37,145 nucleotides of DNA from positions 1 through 37,145 of the forward strand of contig VXOE01000084.1 in assembly GCA_009840225.1 (NCBI GenBank), read 5' to 3'. Both the position numbers and the translations under genes were made by a program. The stretch is from Caldilineaceae bacterium SB0662_bin_25 (GTDB lineage: Bacteria > Chloroflexota > Anaerolineae > Caldilineales > Caldilineaceae). Numbering within the stretch: position 1 is the stretch's first letter; every line of letters starts with the position of its first letter. The notes below the pieces were generated by a model, which searched no databases, was not told where the DNA came from, and saw only the letters and a program-made list of their open reading frames with translations. This document shows positions 28,032-37,145 of the stretch, in pieces.

Positions 28032-29531
28032 ATGGGTAAACCAACCGGCTTTCTTGAATTCGAGCGGCAGCCATTTCCGGAACGCGCGGCCCTTGAACGG
28101 ATTCAAGATTGGAATGAATTTCACCTTCATTTGTCGACCGAGGCTCTACAGGAGCAGGGCGCCCGATGCATGGACTGCGGCATTCCGTTTTGCCACACGG
28201 GTACGATGCCGGAGGGCGGCTGCCCCATCAACAACTTGATCCCTGAGTGGAACGATCTCGTCTATCAGAATCGCTGGCGCGAGGCGTTGGACAGGCTGCA
28301 CGCAACCAACAATTTCCCTGAATTTACCGGCCGCGTCTGCCCAGCCCCGTGCGAAGGCTCTTGCACATTGGGCATTATCGATCCACCGGTAACGATCAAG
28401 AGCATCGAATGCGCGATCATCGACAGGGGATTTGAAGAGGGTTGGGTCATAGCACAACCGCCCGTAGTGCGCACGGGCAAGAAAGTAGCCGTAGTCGGAT
28501 CGGGGCCGGCCGGACTTGCCTGCGCCGACCAACTCAACACAGCCGGCCATACGGTCACCGTATATGAGCGGGCCGACCGTATCGGCGGGCTACTGATGTA
28601 CGGCATCCCCAATATGAAGCTGGAAAAGGAGCGGGTCGAGCAGCGCGTCGACCTGATGCGCGCTGAAGGCGTTACCTTCATTACAAACTGTGAAATAGGG
28701 AAAGACATTCCGGCTGACAGTCTTCTCGAAGAAAACGATGCGATCGTACTCTGCGGAGGCGCCACCAATCCCCGCGATCTACCAATCGAGGGCAGGGAGC
28801 TGGAGGGCATCCACTTTGCCATGGAGTTCCTTCATGGCAATACGAAGCAGCTGCTCGATAGCAAGTATGGTGAAGTTCCAGGGGAAGGCTTCAGTTATCC
28901 GTTTATCTCGGCTGAGGGCAAAGACGTAATCGTGATTGGCGGCGGCGACACGGGAAACGACTGTTTGGGTACGTCGATGCGACACGGGTGCAATAGTGTC
29001 AGCATGTTTGAGATTTTGCCGCAGCCGCCTCCAGAACGGGCTGCAAGCAATCCGTGGCCGGAGTGGCCGAACATTTTCCGCGTGGACTACGGCCATGCCG
29101 AAGCGGCAGCCCGCTTTGGCGCAGACCCGCGCACGTTTGAGATCAGCACCAAGAGGTTCGTAGGCGACGAAAACGGCCGTCTGAAGGAACTCCACACTGT
29201 CCTCATCGAATGGCTGCCGAGCGTAAACGGCGCTCGCCCCGACATGCGCGAGGTGCCCGGCAGCGAAAAGGTGTGGCCGGCCCAGTTGGTATTGCTGGCG
29301 ATGGGCTTCCTAGGCCCGGAGAATCCGGTGCTGGATCAGTTGGGCGTGGAGAGAGATGCCCGCTCCAATGCCCAGGCCGAGTACGGCAAGTTCGCCACCA
29401 ACGTTCCCGGCGTATTTGCCGCAGGCGACATGCGCCGCGGGCAGAGCCTGGTCGTTTGGGCGATCAACGAAGGTCGCGGCGCGGCGCGAGAGTGCGACCG
29501 TTTCTTGATGGGCGAGACGAGCTTACCTTAA
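28032..29531 (+). CDS. gltD: glutamate synthase, small (beta) subunit
   Basis: A 499-residue NADPH-oxidising subunit that feeds electrons to GltB. Cysteines for iron-sulfur clusters lie at C46, C49, C54 and C64 (CMDCGIPFC...GCP) and at C103, C107 and C111 (CPAPCEGSC). The FAD site [10 protein letters not shown] is at about 156-165, the NADPH site [11 protein letters not shown] near 300, and the C-terminal [17 protein letters not shown] is intact. The start at 28032 is set by AGGAG at 28020-28024. The frame is open further upstream, but that part overlaps gltB and lacks family character. Confidence 0.96.
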   Translation: MGKPTGFLEFERQPFPERAALERIQDWNEFHLHLSTEALQEQGARCMDCGIPFCHTGTMPEGGCPINNLIPEWNDLVYQNRWREALDRLHATNNFPEFTGRVCPAPCEGSCTLGIIDPPVTIKSIECAIIDRGFEEGWVIAQPPVVRTGKKVAVVGSGPAGLACADQLNTAGHTVTVYERADRIGGLLMYGIPNMKLEKERVEQRVDLMRAEGVTFITNCEIGKDIPADSLLEENDAIVLCGGATNPRDLPIEGRELEGIHFAMEFLHGNTKQLLDSKYGEVPGEGFSYPFISAEGKDVIVIGGGDTGNDCLGTSMRHGCNSVSMFEILPQPPPERAASNPWPEWPNIFRVDYGHAEAAARFGADPRTFEISTKRFVGDENGRLKELHTVLIEWLPSVNGARPDMREVPGSEKVWPAQLVLLAMGFLGPENPVLDQLGVERDARSNAQAEYGKFATNVPGVFAAGDMRRGQSLVVWAINEGRGAARECDRFLMGETSLP

Positions 29532-29581
29532 GCAGGCCGACCCCCAGGAATTGCAACATAACAGAGGCTAGGAAAGGTAGA

Positions 29582-30985
29582 ATGGGAAAGACGCTATTCG
29601 AAAAGATTTGGGATGCGCACGTGATTGCGCAGGATGAAGGCGCGCCAGCCGTGCTCTACATCGATGCCCACCTGGTTCACGAAGTCACGTCCCCGCAGGC
29701 GTTCGCCACACTTCGCGAACGGGGCCTGCCCGTGCGTCGGCCGGACAAGACTTTCGCCACCATGGACCACGCCATTCCCACTCGCATCGGGGCCGTGGAG
29801 GTCGACTGGCCGGACGATGCGGCCACCCAGGTTCGCGCCCTCCGAACAAATTGCGCCGACTTCGGTGTTCCACTCTTCGATATAGAAGGTGACATCCAGG
29901 GCATCGTGCATGTCATCGGGCCCGAATTGGGGATCACCCAGCCGGGCATGACGATCGTGTGCGGCGACAGTCACACCAGCACGCACGGCGCGTTCGGTGC
30001 GCTGGCGTTCGGTATTGGGACCAGCGAGGTCGGGCACGTTTTGGCGACGCAGTGCCTGATGCAGAAGCAGGCGAAGACGTTCGCAATCAACGTGGAGGGT
30101 TCCCTTGGACATGGTGTGACGGCCAAAGATATCATTCTCGCGATCATCGCCAAGAACGGCGCCGGCGGCGGCGTGGGCTATGTTTTCGAATATCGCGGCG
30201 AAGCGATCCGGGCCCTCGACATGGCCAGCCGCATGACGATCTGCAATATGAGCATTGAGGGGGGTGCGCGGGCGGGGCTGATCGCCCCTGATGAGACTAC
30301 ATTTGAGTACATCAATGGGCGTACGTACGCGCCCAAGGGAGATGCCTGGGACAAGGCCGTTGCTCACTGGCATACGTTGAAGACAGACGATGACGCTGTC
30401 TTTGACCGGGAGTTGACGCTGGACGCGACCGCGCTGGAGCCGATGGTGACCTACGGAACCAATCCCGGCCAAGGCGTGCCCGTCACCAAAAGGGTACCCA
30501 AAGCAAGTGATCTGGAGGACCCGGCGGAAAGACGCAGCCTCCAGAGCGCGCTCGAGTACATGGGCCTGACCGAAGGTCAACCGATAGAAGGACAGCACGT
30601 CGATATTGTTTTTATCGGCTCGTGCACCAACAGCCGCATTGAAGATTTGCGCGCCGCGGCCGCCATTGCCAAGGGCCGCCGCGTATCGAGCCATGTGGAG
30701 GCGCTGGTCGTACCCGGTTCCAAGGCGGTCAAGGCCCAGGCCGAGGCAGAAGGACTGGACCGCATTTTCAGCGAAGCCGGTTTTGAGTGGCGCGGGGCAG
30801 GGTGCAGCATGTGTCTGGCGATGAACGATGACAAGGCCGGCGAGGGCAAGTATGTCGCCAGCACCAGCAACCGAAACTTCATGGGCAGACAGGGCCCGGG
30901 GAGCCGTTCCCTGTTAATGAGCCCGATCATGGCCGCAGCAGCCGCAGTCAACGGCCGCGTCACCGATGTGCGGGAGATCCTCTGA
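29582..30985 (+). CDS. leuC: 3-isopropylmalate dehydratase, large subunit
   Basis: Isomerises 2-isopropylmalate to 3-isopropylmalate with an iron-sulfur cluster. It has 467 residues, the standard bacterial LeuC length. Cluster ligands are C348 ([11 protein letters not shown]) and C408/C411 (GCSMCLAMN), which agree with the family numbering. [13 protein letters not shown] and the C-terminal [15 protein letters not shown] signature are present. The ATG is set by AGGAAAGG upstream; an upstream open frame overlaps gltD and is rejected. The stop overlaps the leuD start (TGATG). This is the second aconitase-family pair in the window, clearly of the E. coli LeuCD type, unlike the homoaconitase pair at 1647-3603. 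Confidence 0.97.
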   Translation: MGKTLFEKIWDAHVIAQDEGAPAVLYIDAHLVHEVTSPQAFATLRERGLPVRRPDKTFATMDHAIPTRIGAVEVDWPDDAATQVRALRTNCADFGVPLFDIEGDIQGIVHVIGPELGITQPGMTIVCGDSHTSTHGAFGALAFGIGTSEVGHVLATQCLMQKQAKTFAINVEGSLGHGVTAKDIILAIIAKNGAGGGVGYVFEYRGEAIRALDMASRMTICNMSIEGGARAGLIAPDETTFEYINGRTYAPKGDAWDKAVAHWHTLKTDDDAVFDRELTLDATALEPMVTYGTNPGQGVPVTKRVPKASDLEDPAERRSLQSALEYMGLTEGQPIEGQHVDIVFIGSCTNSRIEDLRAAAAIAKGRRVSSHVEALVVPGSKAVKAQAEAEGLDRIFSEAGFEWRGAGCSMCLAMNDDKAGEGKYVASTSNRNFMGRQGPGSRSLLMSPIMAAAAAVNGRVTDVREIL

Positions 30986-31602
30986 TGCAACCCTTCACCA
31001 CCCTGACATCGACCGCACTGCCGTTGCGCACAGAAAACGTTGACACCGACCAGATCATTCCGGCCCGATATCTCACTGCCGTCACCCAAGAGGGGATGGG
31101 CGATGGACTGTTCTCATGGTGGCGCTACGCCCGTGACGGCAGCCCCAATCCAGACTTTGTGCTCAATCAGCCCCAATACCAAGGGTCCGAGATACTTGTG
31201 GCGGGCCGCAATTTTGGCATCGGGTCCAGCCGTGAACATGCCGTATGGGCGCTCACCCAGTACGGTTTCCGAGCCGTTATTTCGCCGGCGTTCGCGGACA
31301 TCTTCTACAATAACAGCCTGAAAAACGGACTTCTGCCAATCAGGTTGCCTGAAGAGACGGTCGGCCGGCTGCTCGATCTGGTCGAGGAAGTTCCGCATAC
31401 CAGCATGTGCATCGACCTGCCAAGCCAGACGGTGACACTGCCGAGTCTTGACAGCGGCGGTTCGGGAGAGCCGGAAGGTCCCTGGACATTTGACATCGAT
31501 CCCTTCCGCAAACATTGTCTCCTGCGCGGTCTGGATGACCTCGGCTATCTTCTGGACAAGGAGGAGCAGATCAGCGCCTTTGAGGCCGCGGCGTCATACT
31601 GA
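30985..31602 (+). CDS. leuD: 3-isopropylmalate dehydratase, small subunit
   Basis: The 205-residue partner of LeuC. Key segments are ENVDTDQIIPARYL at the N terminus, GRNFGIGSSREHAVWAL in the middle, and FADIFYNNSLKNGLLPI. The one-base overlap of its ATG with the leuC stop implies coupled translation in equal amounts. It is longer than the small subunit at 3100, carrying the C-terminal extension (PFRKHCLLRGLDDLGYLL) of the E. coli class. Confidence 0.97.
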   Translation: MQPFTTLTSTALPLRTENVDTDQIIPARYLTAVTQEGMGDGLFSWWRYARDGSPNPDFVLNQPQYQGSEILVAGRNFGIGSSREHAVWALTQYGFRAVISPAFADIFYNNSLKNGLLPIRLPEETVGRLLDLVEEVPHTSMCIDLPSQTVTLPSLDSGGSGEPEGPWTFDIDPFRKHCLLRGLDDLGYLLDKEEQISAFEAAASY

Positions 31603-31682
31603 CGGTTCTTGATTTCAAGCTGCCCGTGCCGCGAGGACTGGTTTCGGAAGCAGCCTATCGGGAGCTGGCGAATGGAAGGGGG

Positions 31683-32498
31683 ATGAATCGGATGACAACG
31701 GGCGCGCTTCCGGCGGACGGCAAGAGTGCAGTGTGGAAGAACCCCTCGCTGGTCGACGATTTCCTCAAGAGAGTGCGCAAGGGCGTCCCCCTTTCCCAGA
31801 TTCAGTTGGACGTAATGATGCGGGTGATCGCCGGGCCAGAGGAGGATCAGGCCCAAGGCGAGCGTCCGGTAAACAATTTCCTGGACCTAGGTTGCGGCGA
31901 CGGAATTCTGGCGGCAGCGATCCTGGAGAAGTATCCGCGCGCCAGAGGGACGTTGGTCGATTTCTCCACGCCAATGCTTCAGGCTGCCCTGAGCAACCTG
32001 GAGGCCTATAGCAAGTCGCTTCACGTCTCTTCTGCAGATTACACCGACCCATCCTGGTTCGACATCATCTCGGCGCACGCGCCCTTCGACGCGATTGTTT
32101 CCGGCTTTTCGATTCACCACCAACCGGATTCAATCAAACGACAGGTTTATGTCGATGTTTTCGACTTGCTGACGCCGGGCGGTGTCTTTGTGAACATTGA
32201 GCATGTATCTTCGGCGACGCCTCGAATCGAGGCGCTGTATGATGATTATTTCATCGACACGCTTTGGGCAAGCCAGCTGACAGACGGCGAGGGCCAGACT
32301 CGCGATCAGGTGGCGGTTGCATATCACAGCAGGGAAGATAAACAGGCCAACATTCTAGCCCCGGTGGAGTCGCAATGCGATTGGCTTCGCGAGATTGGCT
32401 TTGACGACGTGGACTGCTACTTCAGGATTTTTGAGCTGGCAGTTTTTGGAGGCAGACGGCCATTGACATTGGATGACGACATCGAATTCGCGGATTAG
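31683..32498 (+). CDS. class I SAM-dependent methyltransferase
   Basis: A Rossmann-fold methyltransferase of about 271 residues. The SAM-binding glycine motif is FLDLGCGDGILAAAI, followed by an acidic strand end in GTLVDFSTPM and the motif IV region DAIVSGFSIHHQ. The acceptor is unknown. The start is uncertain: ATG 31683 and ATG 31692 (preceded by GGAAGGGGG at 31674-31682, ideally spaced for 31692) are both possible, and a GTG at 31626 is less likely. It sits between leuD and leuB, 80 bases after leuD, and is not a known part of leucine synthesis. Confidence 0.85.
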   Translation: MNRMTTGALPADGKSAVWKNPSLVDDFLKRVRKGVPLSQIQLDVMMRVIAGPEEDQAQGERPVNNFLDLGCGDGILAAAILEKYPRARGTLVDFSTPMLQAALSNLEAYSKSLHVSSADYTDPSWFDIISAHAPFDAIVSGFSIHHQPDSIKRQVYVDVFDLLTPGGVFVNIEHVSSATPRIEALYDDYFIDTLWASQLTDGEGQTRDQVAVAYHSREDKQANILAPVESQCDWLREIGFDDVDCYFRIFELAVFGGRRPLTLDDDIEFAD

Positions 32499-32571
32499 CC
32501 GCAGGAATGAAGGATCGCATCGGGCAACAGCGACGAAATCCGAGTATCTTTGGAGGCCAGAAAGGGTAGTG

Positions 32572-32600
32572 TTGACCGGCCGGGTTTTAGGCAGAATACT
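32572..32600 (+). promoter_or_regulatory. candidate promoter of leuB
   Basis: TTGACC (32572-32577) and AATACT (32595-32600) are separated by 17 bases, about 105 bases before leuB. A 14-codon frame (32657-32701) ends 3 bases before leuB but has no ribosome site and no unusual codons. Confidence 0.42.
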
Positions 32601-32704
32601 GCAAAACTGAGAATCTCACAGCAGATCCAGTAGTTTCCGACATTCGGCCCCCTTGAATGGAGCAGGCCGAGACAGAGACCCCATTTGAGAAGGAAGAATG
32701 ACGA

Positions 32705-33793
32705 ATGGATGCAACGATTGTTATTTTGGATGGTGACGGAATCGGTCCTGAAGTCACGGCGGAAGCCAAGAAAGTCCTGGCAGCGGTGGCCGACCGTTTC
32801 AGCCACAGTTTCGTCTTTGATCATCAGCAGATCGGCGGGCGTTCCATCGATGAGTTGGGCACCAGTTTGCCTGACGAAACGGTTGAGGCGGCCTCCGCGG
32901 CGGAGGCAGTCCTGCTTGGCGCCGTAGGCGGGCCGAAGTGGGACGACCCCAGCTTGCCCGACAGACCAGAACGCGGCGTCCTTGCTCTGCGAAAGAGCCT
33001 GGACCTTTTCGCCAACCTGCGCCCGGTAAAGCTGCAACCAGAGCTGCTCTCCGCGAGTACCATAAAGGAAGAGACGCTGGAAGGCGTAGACCTTCTGGTG
33101 GTACGGGAATTGACCGGGGGCATCTACTTTGGCGAGCGCAAAGAGCCGGACGACAACTTCGAAGCCTACGACACTATGCTGTACACCAGGCCGGAGATTG
33201 ATCGCGTCGTCAGGCTGGCTGCGGACTCGGCGATGGAGCGCAAGCGCCGCCTCGCCAGCGTGGACAAGTTTAACGTTCTCGCCTCCTCGCGACTCTGGCG
33301 CAGCGTGGCGACTGAGGCTCTGGCCGACTACCCAGAACTGGAGGTCGAGCACATTCTGGTCGACGCCATGGCCATGCACCTGATTCGCAGACCGGCTGAC
33401 TTCGACGTGATCGTTGCCGGCAACCTGTTTGGAGACATACTCACCGATGAAGCTTCGATGCTGGCCGGGTCGATGGGCATGTTGCCTTCAGCCAGCCTAG
33501 GTGATGTCAGCAACCGGCACAATCTGCCGCTCGGACTGTATGAGCCGATTCACGGCAGTGCACCCGACATCGCCGGACAGGGGATCGCCAACCCTCTGGC
33601 TGCGATTCTGAGCAGTGCGATGCTTCTTAGGCATAGCCTTGGATTGGAGAAGGAGGCTGCGGCGGTGGAGGAAGCAGTAGATGCTATCCTGGCTCTTGGT
33701 GTACGGACGCCGGATATTGCCCAACCGGGAACGGAGACAGCGGGAACAGAGGTCCTCGGTGATCTCGTCGTGAAGGAGATTCGGGACGCTTAG
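32705..33793 (+). CDS. leuB: 3-isopropylmalate dehydrogenase
   Basis: NAD-dependent oxidative decarboxylation of 3-isopropylmalate to 2-oxoisocaproate, the last leucine-specific step before transamination. It has 362 residues, the usual length. Typical IPMDH segments are [11 protein letters not shown] at the start, [20 protein letters not shown], and the metal/cofactor region [39 protein letters not shown] lies near the end. It looks like a true LeuB rather than a homoisocitrate dehydrogenase. Since no other member of this family is in the window, some activity towards homoisocitrate cannot be excluded. AAGGAAG precedes the ATG. Confidence 0.96.
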   Translation: MDATIVILDGDGIGPEVTAEAKKVLAAVADRFSHSFVFDHQQIGGRSIDELGTSLPDETVEAASAAEAVLLGAVGGPKWDDPSLPDRPERGVLALRKSLDLFANLRPVKLQPELLSASTIKEETLEGVDLLVVRELTGGIYFGERKEPDDNFEAYDTMLYTRPEIDRVVRLAADSAMERKRRLASVDKFNVLASSRLWRSVATEALADYPELEVEHILVDAMAMHLIRRPADFDVIVAGNLFGDILTDEASMLAGSMGMLPSASLGDVSNRHNLPLGLYEPIHGSAPDIAGQGIANPLAAILSSAMLLRHSLGLEKEAAAVEEAVDAILALGVRTPDIAQPGTETAGTEVLGDLVVKEIRDA

Positions 33794-33854
33794 CTTAAGG
33801 CATCCCAGGGAACTCTGAAGCAGAGCCTTTGCGGTACTGCAGTTGGTACATTTT

Positions 33855-33864
33855 GGAACGTTCC
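33855..33864. promoter_or_regulatory. 10-base palindrome upstream of ppc
   Basis: GGAACGTTCC is a perfect palindrome 43 bases before the ppc start, in a 114-base gap. It could be an operator. With a single copy and no known matching regulator this is only a note. Confidence 0.2.
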
Positions 33865-33907
33865 CGTTTTGGACAGTTGCTGAAGGAATAGCTGTAGGGG
33901 CACCTGA

Positions 33908-36829
33908 ATGGTTACCCGGCCCAGGCAGGGTCAAATCGATACAGACGTTGATCCCGAGAAAAGCAGCGAACCGGCGCGGAGGGATGCGGACCGCCAGTTG
34001 CGGCGGACGGTCCGCCAGCTTGGCAACGTACTTGGCGAGACGATCGTCGAGCAGGAGGGCCAGGCAATTTTTGACCTTGTCGAAGAGTTGCGGGCACTGA
34101 CGCGGGCTCAGCGGCAGGGGGACCGAGACGCCGGAGCCCAGATCGAGCAGCTGACCTCGGACCTGGTCAGTGACTTCGACAGCACGTTGGGCGTGTTGAA
34201 GGCCTTTACTACCTATTTCCAGCTCGTAAACCTGGCAGAGGAGCAGCAGCGTGTGCGGGTCATTCGCCAGCGGACGGCAGAGGCGGAAGAGACTGATCGC
34301 CACATGCCTGAGACCATTGCGGCAGCCGTCACGAGGCTGCGAAAGGGGGGAACGCCGGCTTCTGAAGTGGGACGCCTGCTTGACGAGATGCTGATCAAAC
34401 CGGTCTTCACCGCCCACCCTACCGAGGCCAAGCGCCGCACAATTCTCTTGAAGTTGCTCGACTTGACCCGATTGCTGCGTGAGCTAGACATCAACGTACT
34501 CTTGCCTAGTGAAGAGAGGGATAACTGGAATCAGATCCGTGAGATCGTTGTCTCACTGTGGCAGAGCGACGTCAATCGAGACCGACGTCCGGACGTGTTG
34601 GACGAGGTGCGCGAGGGGCTCTATTTCTTTGATACCACACTGTTTGATCTGTTGCCGGAGATCTACGGCGAGTTGGGTCACGCGATAGAAAGGGAATTTC
34701 CTGAAGGTATTCTTGGTGAAGACGACGAGGCGGGTTCAGACCGACTGCCCACTTTTCTGCGCTACGGTTCGTGGATCGGCGGAGACAGGGACGGCAACCC
34801 ATTTGTAACACAGGATGTCACCGAAGACGCCTTGCGCCAGCAGAAAGAGCAGGCACTCGAGCTCTATCGCCGTACTGTGGTCGGCATGTACGGGCATCTC
34901 AGCGTGGCCAACACACGCGGGGCCTTTTCGCAGGCGTTTTTAGAGAGTTTGGCCGGGGACCTAGAGAGTGCACCACCGAGCGACAAAGCTCGCCTAGAGC
35001 GCTTTTCGCTGGAACCGTACCGCCAGAAGATGATCCTGATCTACCGGAGGCTGGGCGCGACCCTGGCCCAGAACAGGGAGGCGTGGCAAGCGCAAAGACC
35101 TGACCCATGGGCGTACTCCAATGCCGACGAATTCATCGCCGACCTGGAGCTTATCCAGGAAAGTTTGCGCGAGAACAGGGGAGGCCGGCTGGCCGAAGGG
35201 CGCTTCGCCCGTCTGGTACAGCAAGCACGTATTTTTGGCTTCCATCTGGCTTCAATGGACATTCGCCAGCACTCAGAGCGCCACTTCGAGGCGGTCGCCG
35301 AACTGGTGAACCGCTACTACAGGGCGCAAGATCCTGATTTCGACTATCTGGCTCTTTCTGAAGATGAGCGGACGCGGCTCCTGGTCGAAGAAATCGAGAG
35401 TCCGCGCCCGCTAACGGCCCGGCTGCTCTACAGCAATGATACCAACGAGACTGTCGCCCTTTTCCGGCTCATCCGTCAGGCCCATGAGCGGATTGCACAG
35501 CAGGCCATAGGCGCATACATCATCAGCATGACCACTTCCGTCAGCCATGTATTGGAGGTCCTACTGCTGGCCAAGGACGCGGGCCTCTTTGGCCGGATTG
35601 ATATCACGCCCCTTTTTGAAACGATTGACGACCTGGTCCGGGCGCCAGATGTGATGAGAGCGTTGTTCGAGTCTCCGATCTACCGCAAACACCTAGCGCA
35701 GCGGGACAACTGCCAGGAGATTATGATCGGCTACAGCGACTCCAACAAGGACGGCGGCTATCTGCGCTCCAGCTGGTCGCTGTACCAGGCCCAGGAAAGA
35801 CTGGCCCAGATTTGCAGCGCCTACGATGTCAAACTGATTCTCTTCCATGGGCGGGGCGGCTCGATCGGACGCGGCGGCGGGCCGGCCAATCGCGCCATTC
35901 TTGCGCAGCCGCCGGGGTCGGTCCAAGGGCGAATCAAGCTGACCGAACAGGGGGAAGTGATCAGCGCCCGCTACAGCAACCGTGCCATTGCCAAGCGCCA
36001 TCTTGAGCAGCTGGTCAACGCCGTACTGATTGCAAGTTGTGGTTCTCATCATGACGTCCTGAGCGACAGTTCAGGGAGCGAGAACTTCTTGCACTCTGTC
36101 AGTGAGGACTGGGTGAGGATTCTGGAGGCGACCAGCGAACTCTCTGAGCGGAAGTACCGTGCACTCGTAGAGAAACCTGCTTTCCTGAGCTACTTTCACG
36201 AGGCGACGCCGATCGAACAACTGGCGCAGATGAACATCGGTTCGCGGCCAGCCAAGCGCCGCCAGACATCGGACATCTCAGACCTGCGCGCGATTCCGTG
36301 GGTATTTGCCTGGACCCAGAGCCGGGTAAACCTGCCTGGCTGGTACGGCCTAGGTACGGGATTGCAGGCAGAATCGGCTCATCGCATGGGAGTCTTGCGG
36401 GAGATGTACCACAACTGGCCCTTCTTCCGTACCGTCATAGACAGGGCGCAGCTCTCGATGCGCCGCGCCGACATGCAAATTGCCTCGCTCTACGCGTCTC
36501 TGGCGGCGGATGCGACGCGCACTGCGATTTTCGGCGAAATCATGGAGGAGTTTCGTCGCACTGAACGGATCATATTGGAGATAACCGGCCAGGCGGCACT
36601 CCTTGACAACGAGCCATGGCTCCAACGCAGCATCAACCTGCGCAATCCCTATGTGGATCCGCTCAACTATATTCAGGTCGCGTTGCTAAGCAAGCAGCGA
36701 ACCGGCGGAGAGCAGCAGTTGAATGACGGCCAGGCAGGTCGCGATGGGACCAAGGAAGACCCCCGCTTACGACAGGCGATCCTGCTGTCGATCAATGGAA
36801 TCGCTGCTGGTTTACAGGCGACGGGCTGA
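33908..36829 (+). CDS. ppc: phosphoenolpyruvate carboxylase
   Basis: Carboxylates PEP with bicarbonate to oxaloacetate, refilling the citric acid cycle. It has 973 residues, slightly longer than E. coli Ppc because of a charged N-terminal extension of about 25 residues. The catalytic histidine is H170 in VFTAHPTEAKRR, GYSDSNKDGGYL is at about 607-618, and the glycine-rich FHGRGGSIGRGGGP at about 646-659. The protein ends INGIAAGLQATG, the family C terminus that in E. coli includes an aspartate-binding Asn, so allosteric control is plausible. The oxaloacetate it makes leads to 2-oxoglutarate, used by GltBD and by homocitrate synthase. Confidence 0.97.
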   Translation: MVTRPRQGQIDTDVDPEKSSEPARRDADRQLRRTVRQLGNVLGETIVEQEGQAIFDLVEELRALTRAQRQGDRDAGAQIEQLTSDLVSDFDSTLGVLKAFTTYFQLVNLAEEQQRVRVIRQRTAEAEETDRHMPETIAAAVTRLRKGGTPASEVGRLLDEMLIKPVFTAHPTEAKRRTILLKLLDLTRLLRELDINVLLPSEERDNWNQIREIVVSLWQSDVNRDRRPDVLDEVREGLYFFDTTLFDLLPEIYGELGHAIEREFPEGILGEDDEAGSDRLPTFLRYGSWIGGDRDGNPFVTQDVTEDALRQQKEQALELYRRTVVGMYGHLSVANTRGAFSQAFLESLAGDLESAPPSDKARLERFSLEPYRQKMILIYRRLGATLAQNREAWQAQRPDPWAYSNADEFIADLELIQESLRENRGGRLAEGRFARLVQQARIFGFHLASMDIRQHSERHFEAVAELVNRYYRAQDPDFDYLALSEDERTRLLVEEIESPRPLTARLLYSNDTNETVALFRLIRQAHERIAQQAIGAYIISMTTSVSHVLEVLLLAKDAGLFGRIDITPLFETIDDLVRAPDVMRALFESPIYRKHLAQRDNCQEIMIGYSDSNKDGGYLRSSWSLYQAQERLAQICSAYDVKLILFHGRGGSIGRGGGPANRAILAQPPGSVQGRIKLTEQGEVISARYSNRAIAKRHLEQLVNAVLIASCGSHHDVLSDSSGSENFLHSVSEDWVRILEATSELSERKYRALVEKPAFLSYFHEATPIEQLAQMNIGSRPAKRRQTSDISDLRAIPWVFAWTQSRVNLPGWYGLGTGLQAESAHRMGVLREMYHNWPFFRTVIDRAQLSMRRADMQIASLYASLAADATRTAIFGEIMEEFRRTERIILEITGQAALLDNEPWLQRSINLRNPYVDPLNYIQVALLSKQRTGGEQQLNDGQAGRDGTKEDPRLRQAILLSINGIAAGLQATG

Positions 36830-37145
36830 CAGGCGTGTATCCCATCTTGGTGTGAAAATAGTCTGGCAGGGAATCAGTGCCAGCTTCGGCTGGAATTGTT
36901 TACTGTGCTTTGGCTAGACGCAGGGCAGGTACAAGGCCGGCACCTGCGGGGATCTGATGGGACTGGGGGGGCCGGTCTGGCTGGACGCCTTCGAATAGGG
37001 ACCTGTTACGAATATCGACACCCGGTCGAGTAGGCCGTAGGGGGGGCGTTGGGGGGGGGGGGCGGCCGCCCCCCCCGGCGGGCCCCCAACCCCCCCCCCC
37101 CCCACAAAACAGTAAAATAAAAAAAAAAAGCCCCCCAAACCACAA
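36830..37145. other. region after ppc, ending in low-complexity sequence
   Basis: No gene is supported here. The first ~200 bases are ordinary intergenic sequence with no clear terminator. From about 37040 to the end the sequence is dominated by runs of G, C and A (for example 12 G at 37051-37062 and a long C run near 37091-37103), unlike anything else in the window. This looks like an assembly or read-end artefact; short frames over it should not be annotated. Confidence 0.7.

Noticed and set aside
29210-29581. Extended N terminus of leuC
   Set aside because: The upstream frame is an Arg-rich shadow of gltD; the standard LeuC start with its own ribosome site is at 29582.
32657-32701. 14-codon upstream ORF as a leuB leader peptide
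   Set aside because: It has no Leu codons, no ribosome site and no terminator after it.
1-37145. tRNA genes, CRISPR arrays, insertion sequences, replication origin
   Set aside because: I looked for T-loop motifs, regularly spaced repeats, transposase frames with terminal inverted repeats and clustered DnaA-like boxes and saw none convincing.

Overview
This window is a biosynthetic island of a GC-rich bacterium. LysW-dependent (alpha-aminoadipate) lysine genes occur next to ordinary ilv/leu genes, a ferredoxin/NADPH-type glutamate synthase pair and a bacterial PEP carboxylase. A coiled-coil/nuclease-like protein typical of Chloroflexi and cyanobacteria is also present. I infer a Chloroflexota-like organism (Anaerolineae/Caldilinea type); this rests on gene content only and no rRNA is present to confirm it. 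Almost everything is on the plus strand. I saw no tRNA, rRNA, CRISPR array or insertion sequence.

Layout. (1) Positions 198-6372 hold a lysine operon: promoter, candidate lysine-codon leader peptide with terminator, homocitrate synthase, homoaconitase large and small subunits, a Nudix hydrolase, the carrier protein LysW, the ligase LysX and the reductase LysY. LysZ, LysJ, LysK and a dedicated homoisocitrate dehydrogenase are not in the window. (2) Positions 6456-13130 hold a small membrane protein, a MOSC-domain protein, a heterodimeric ABC exporter whose two halves have complementary degenerate ATP sites, and a sulfatase. (3) Positions 13120-13832 on the minus strand hold a broken coiled-coil/nuclease-like gene. 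(4) Positions 14141-20137 hold an ilvB-ilvN-ilvC-leuA run. It is preceded by a 30-residue leader peptide that is more than half Leu/Val/Ile and by a terminator/antiterminator pair, and it is closed by a strong terminator. A 47-codon ORF with a very good ribosome site overlaps the leuA start by ATGA. (5) Positions 20138-22899 are more AT-rich and look accessory: a 667-residue exported or membrane-anchored protein of unknown function overlapping a YbjQ-family protein. (6) Positions 23028-36829 hold gltB, gltD, leuC, leuD, a methyltransferase, leuB and ppc. (7) The last ~100 bases are homopolymer-rich and look like a contig-end artefact.

How it fits together. IlvBNC makes the branched-chain keto-acid precursors and LeuA/LeuCD/LeuB extends one of them to leucine. 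Homocitrate synthase, homoaconitase and LysWXY do analogous chain-extension chemistry towards lysine. GltBD supplies glutamate, the amino donor for both pathways, and PEP carboxylase refills oxaloacetate and hence 2-oxoglutarate, which is also the substrate of homocitrate synthase. The most interesting signals are regulatory: two ribosome-dependent attenuators can be drawn by hand, one with Leu/Val/Ile codons (strong case) and one with Lys codons (weaker, but apparently unusual).
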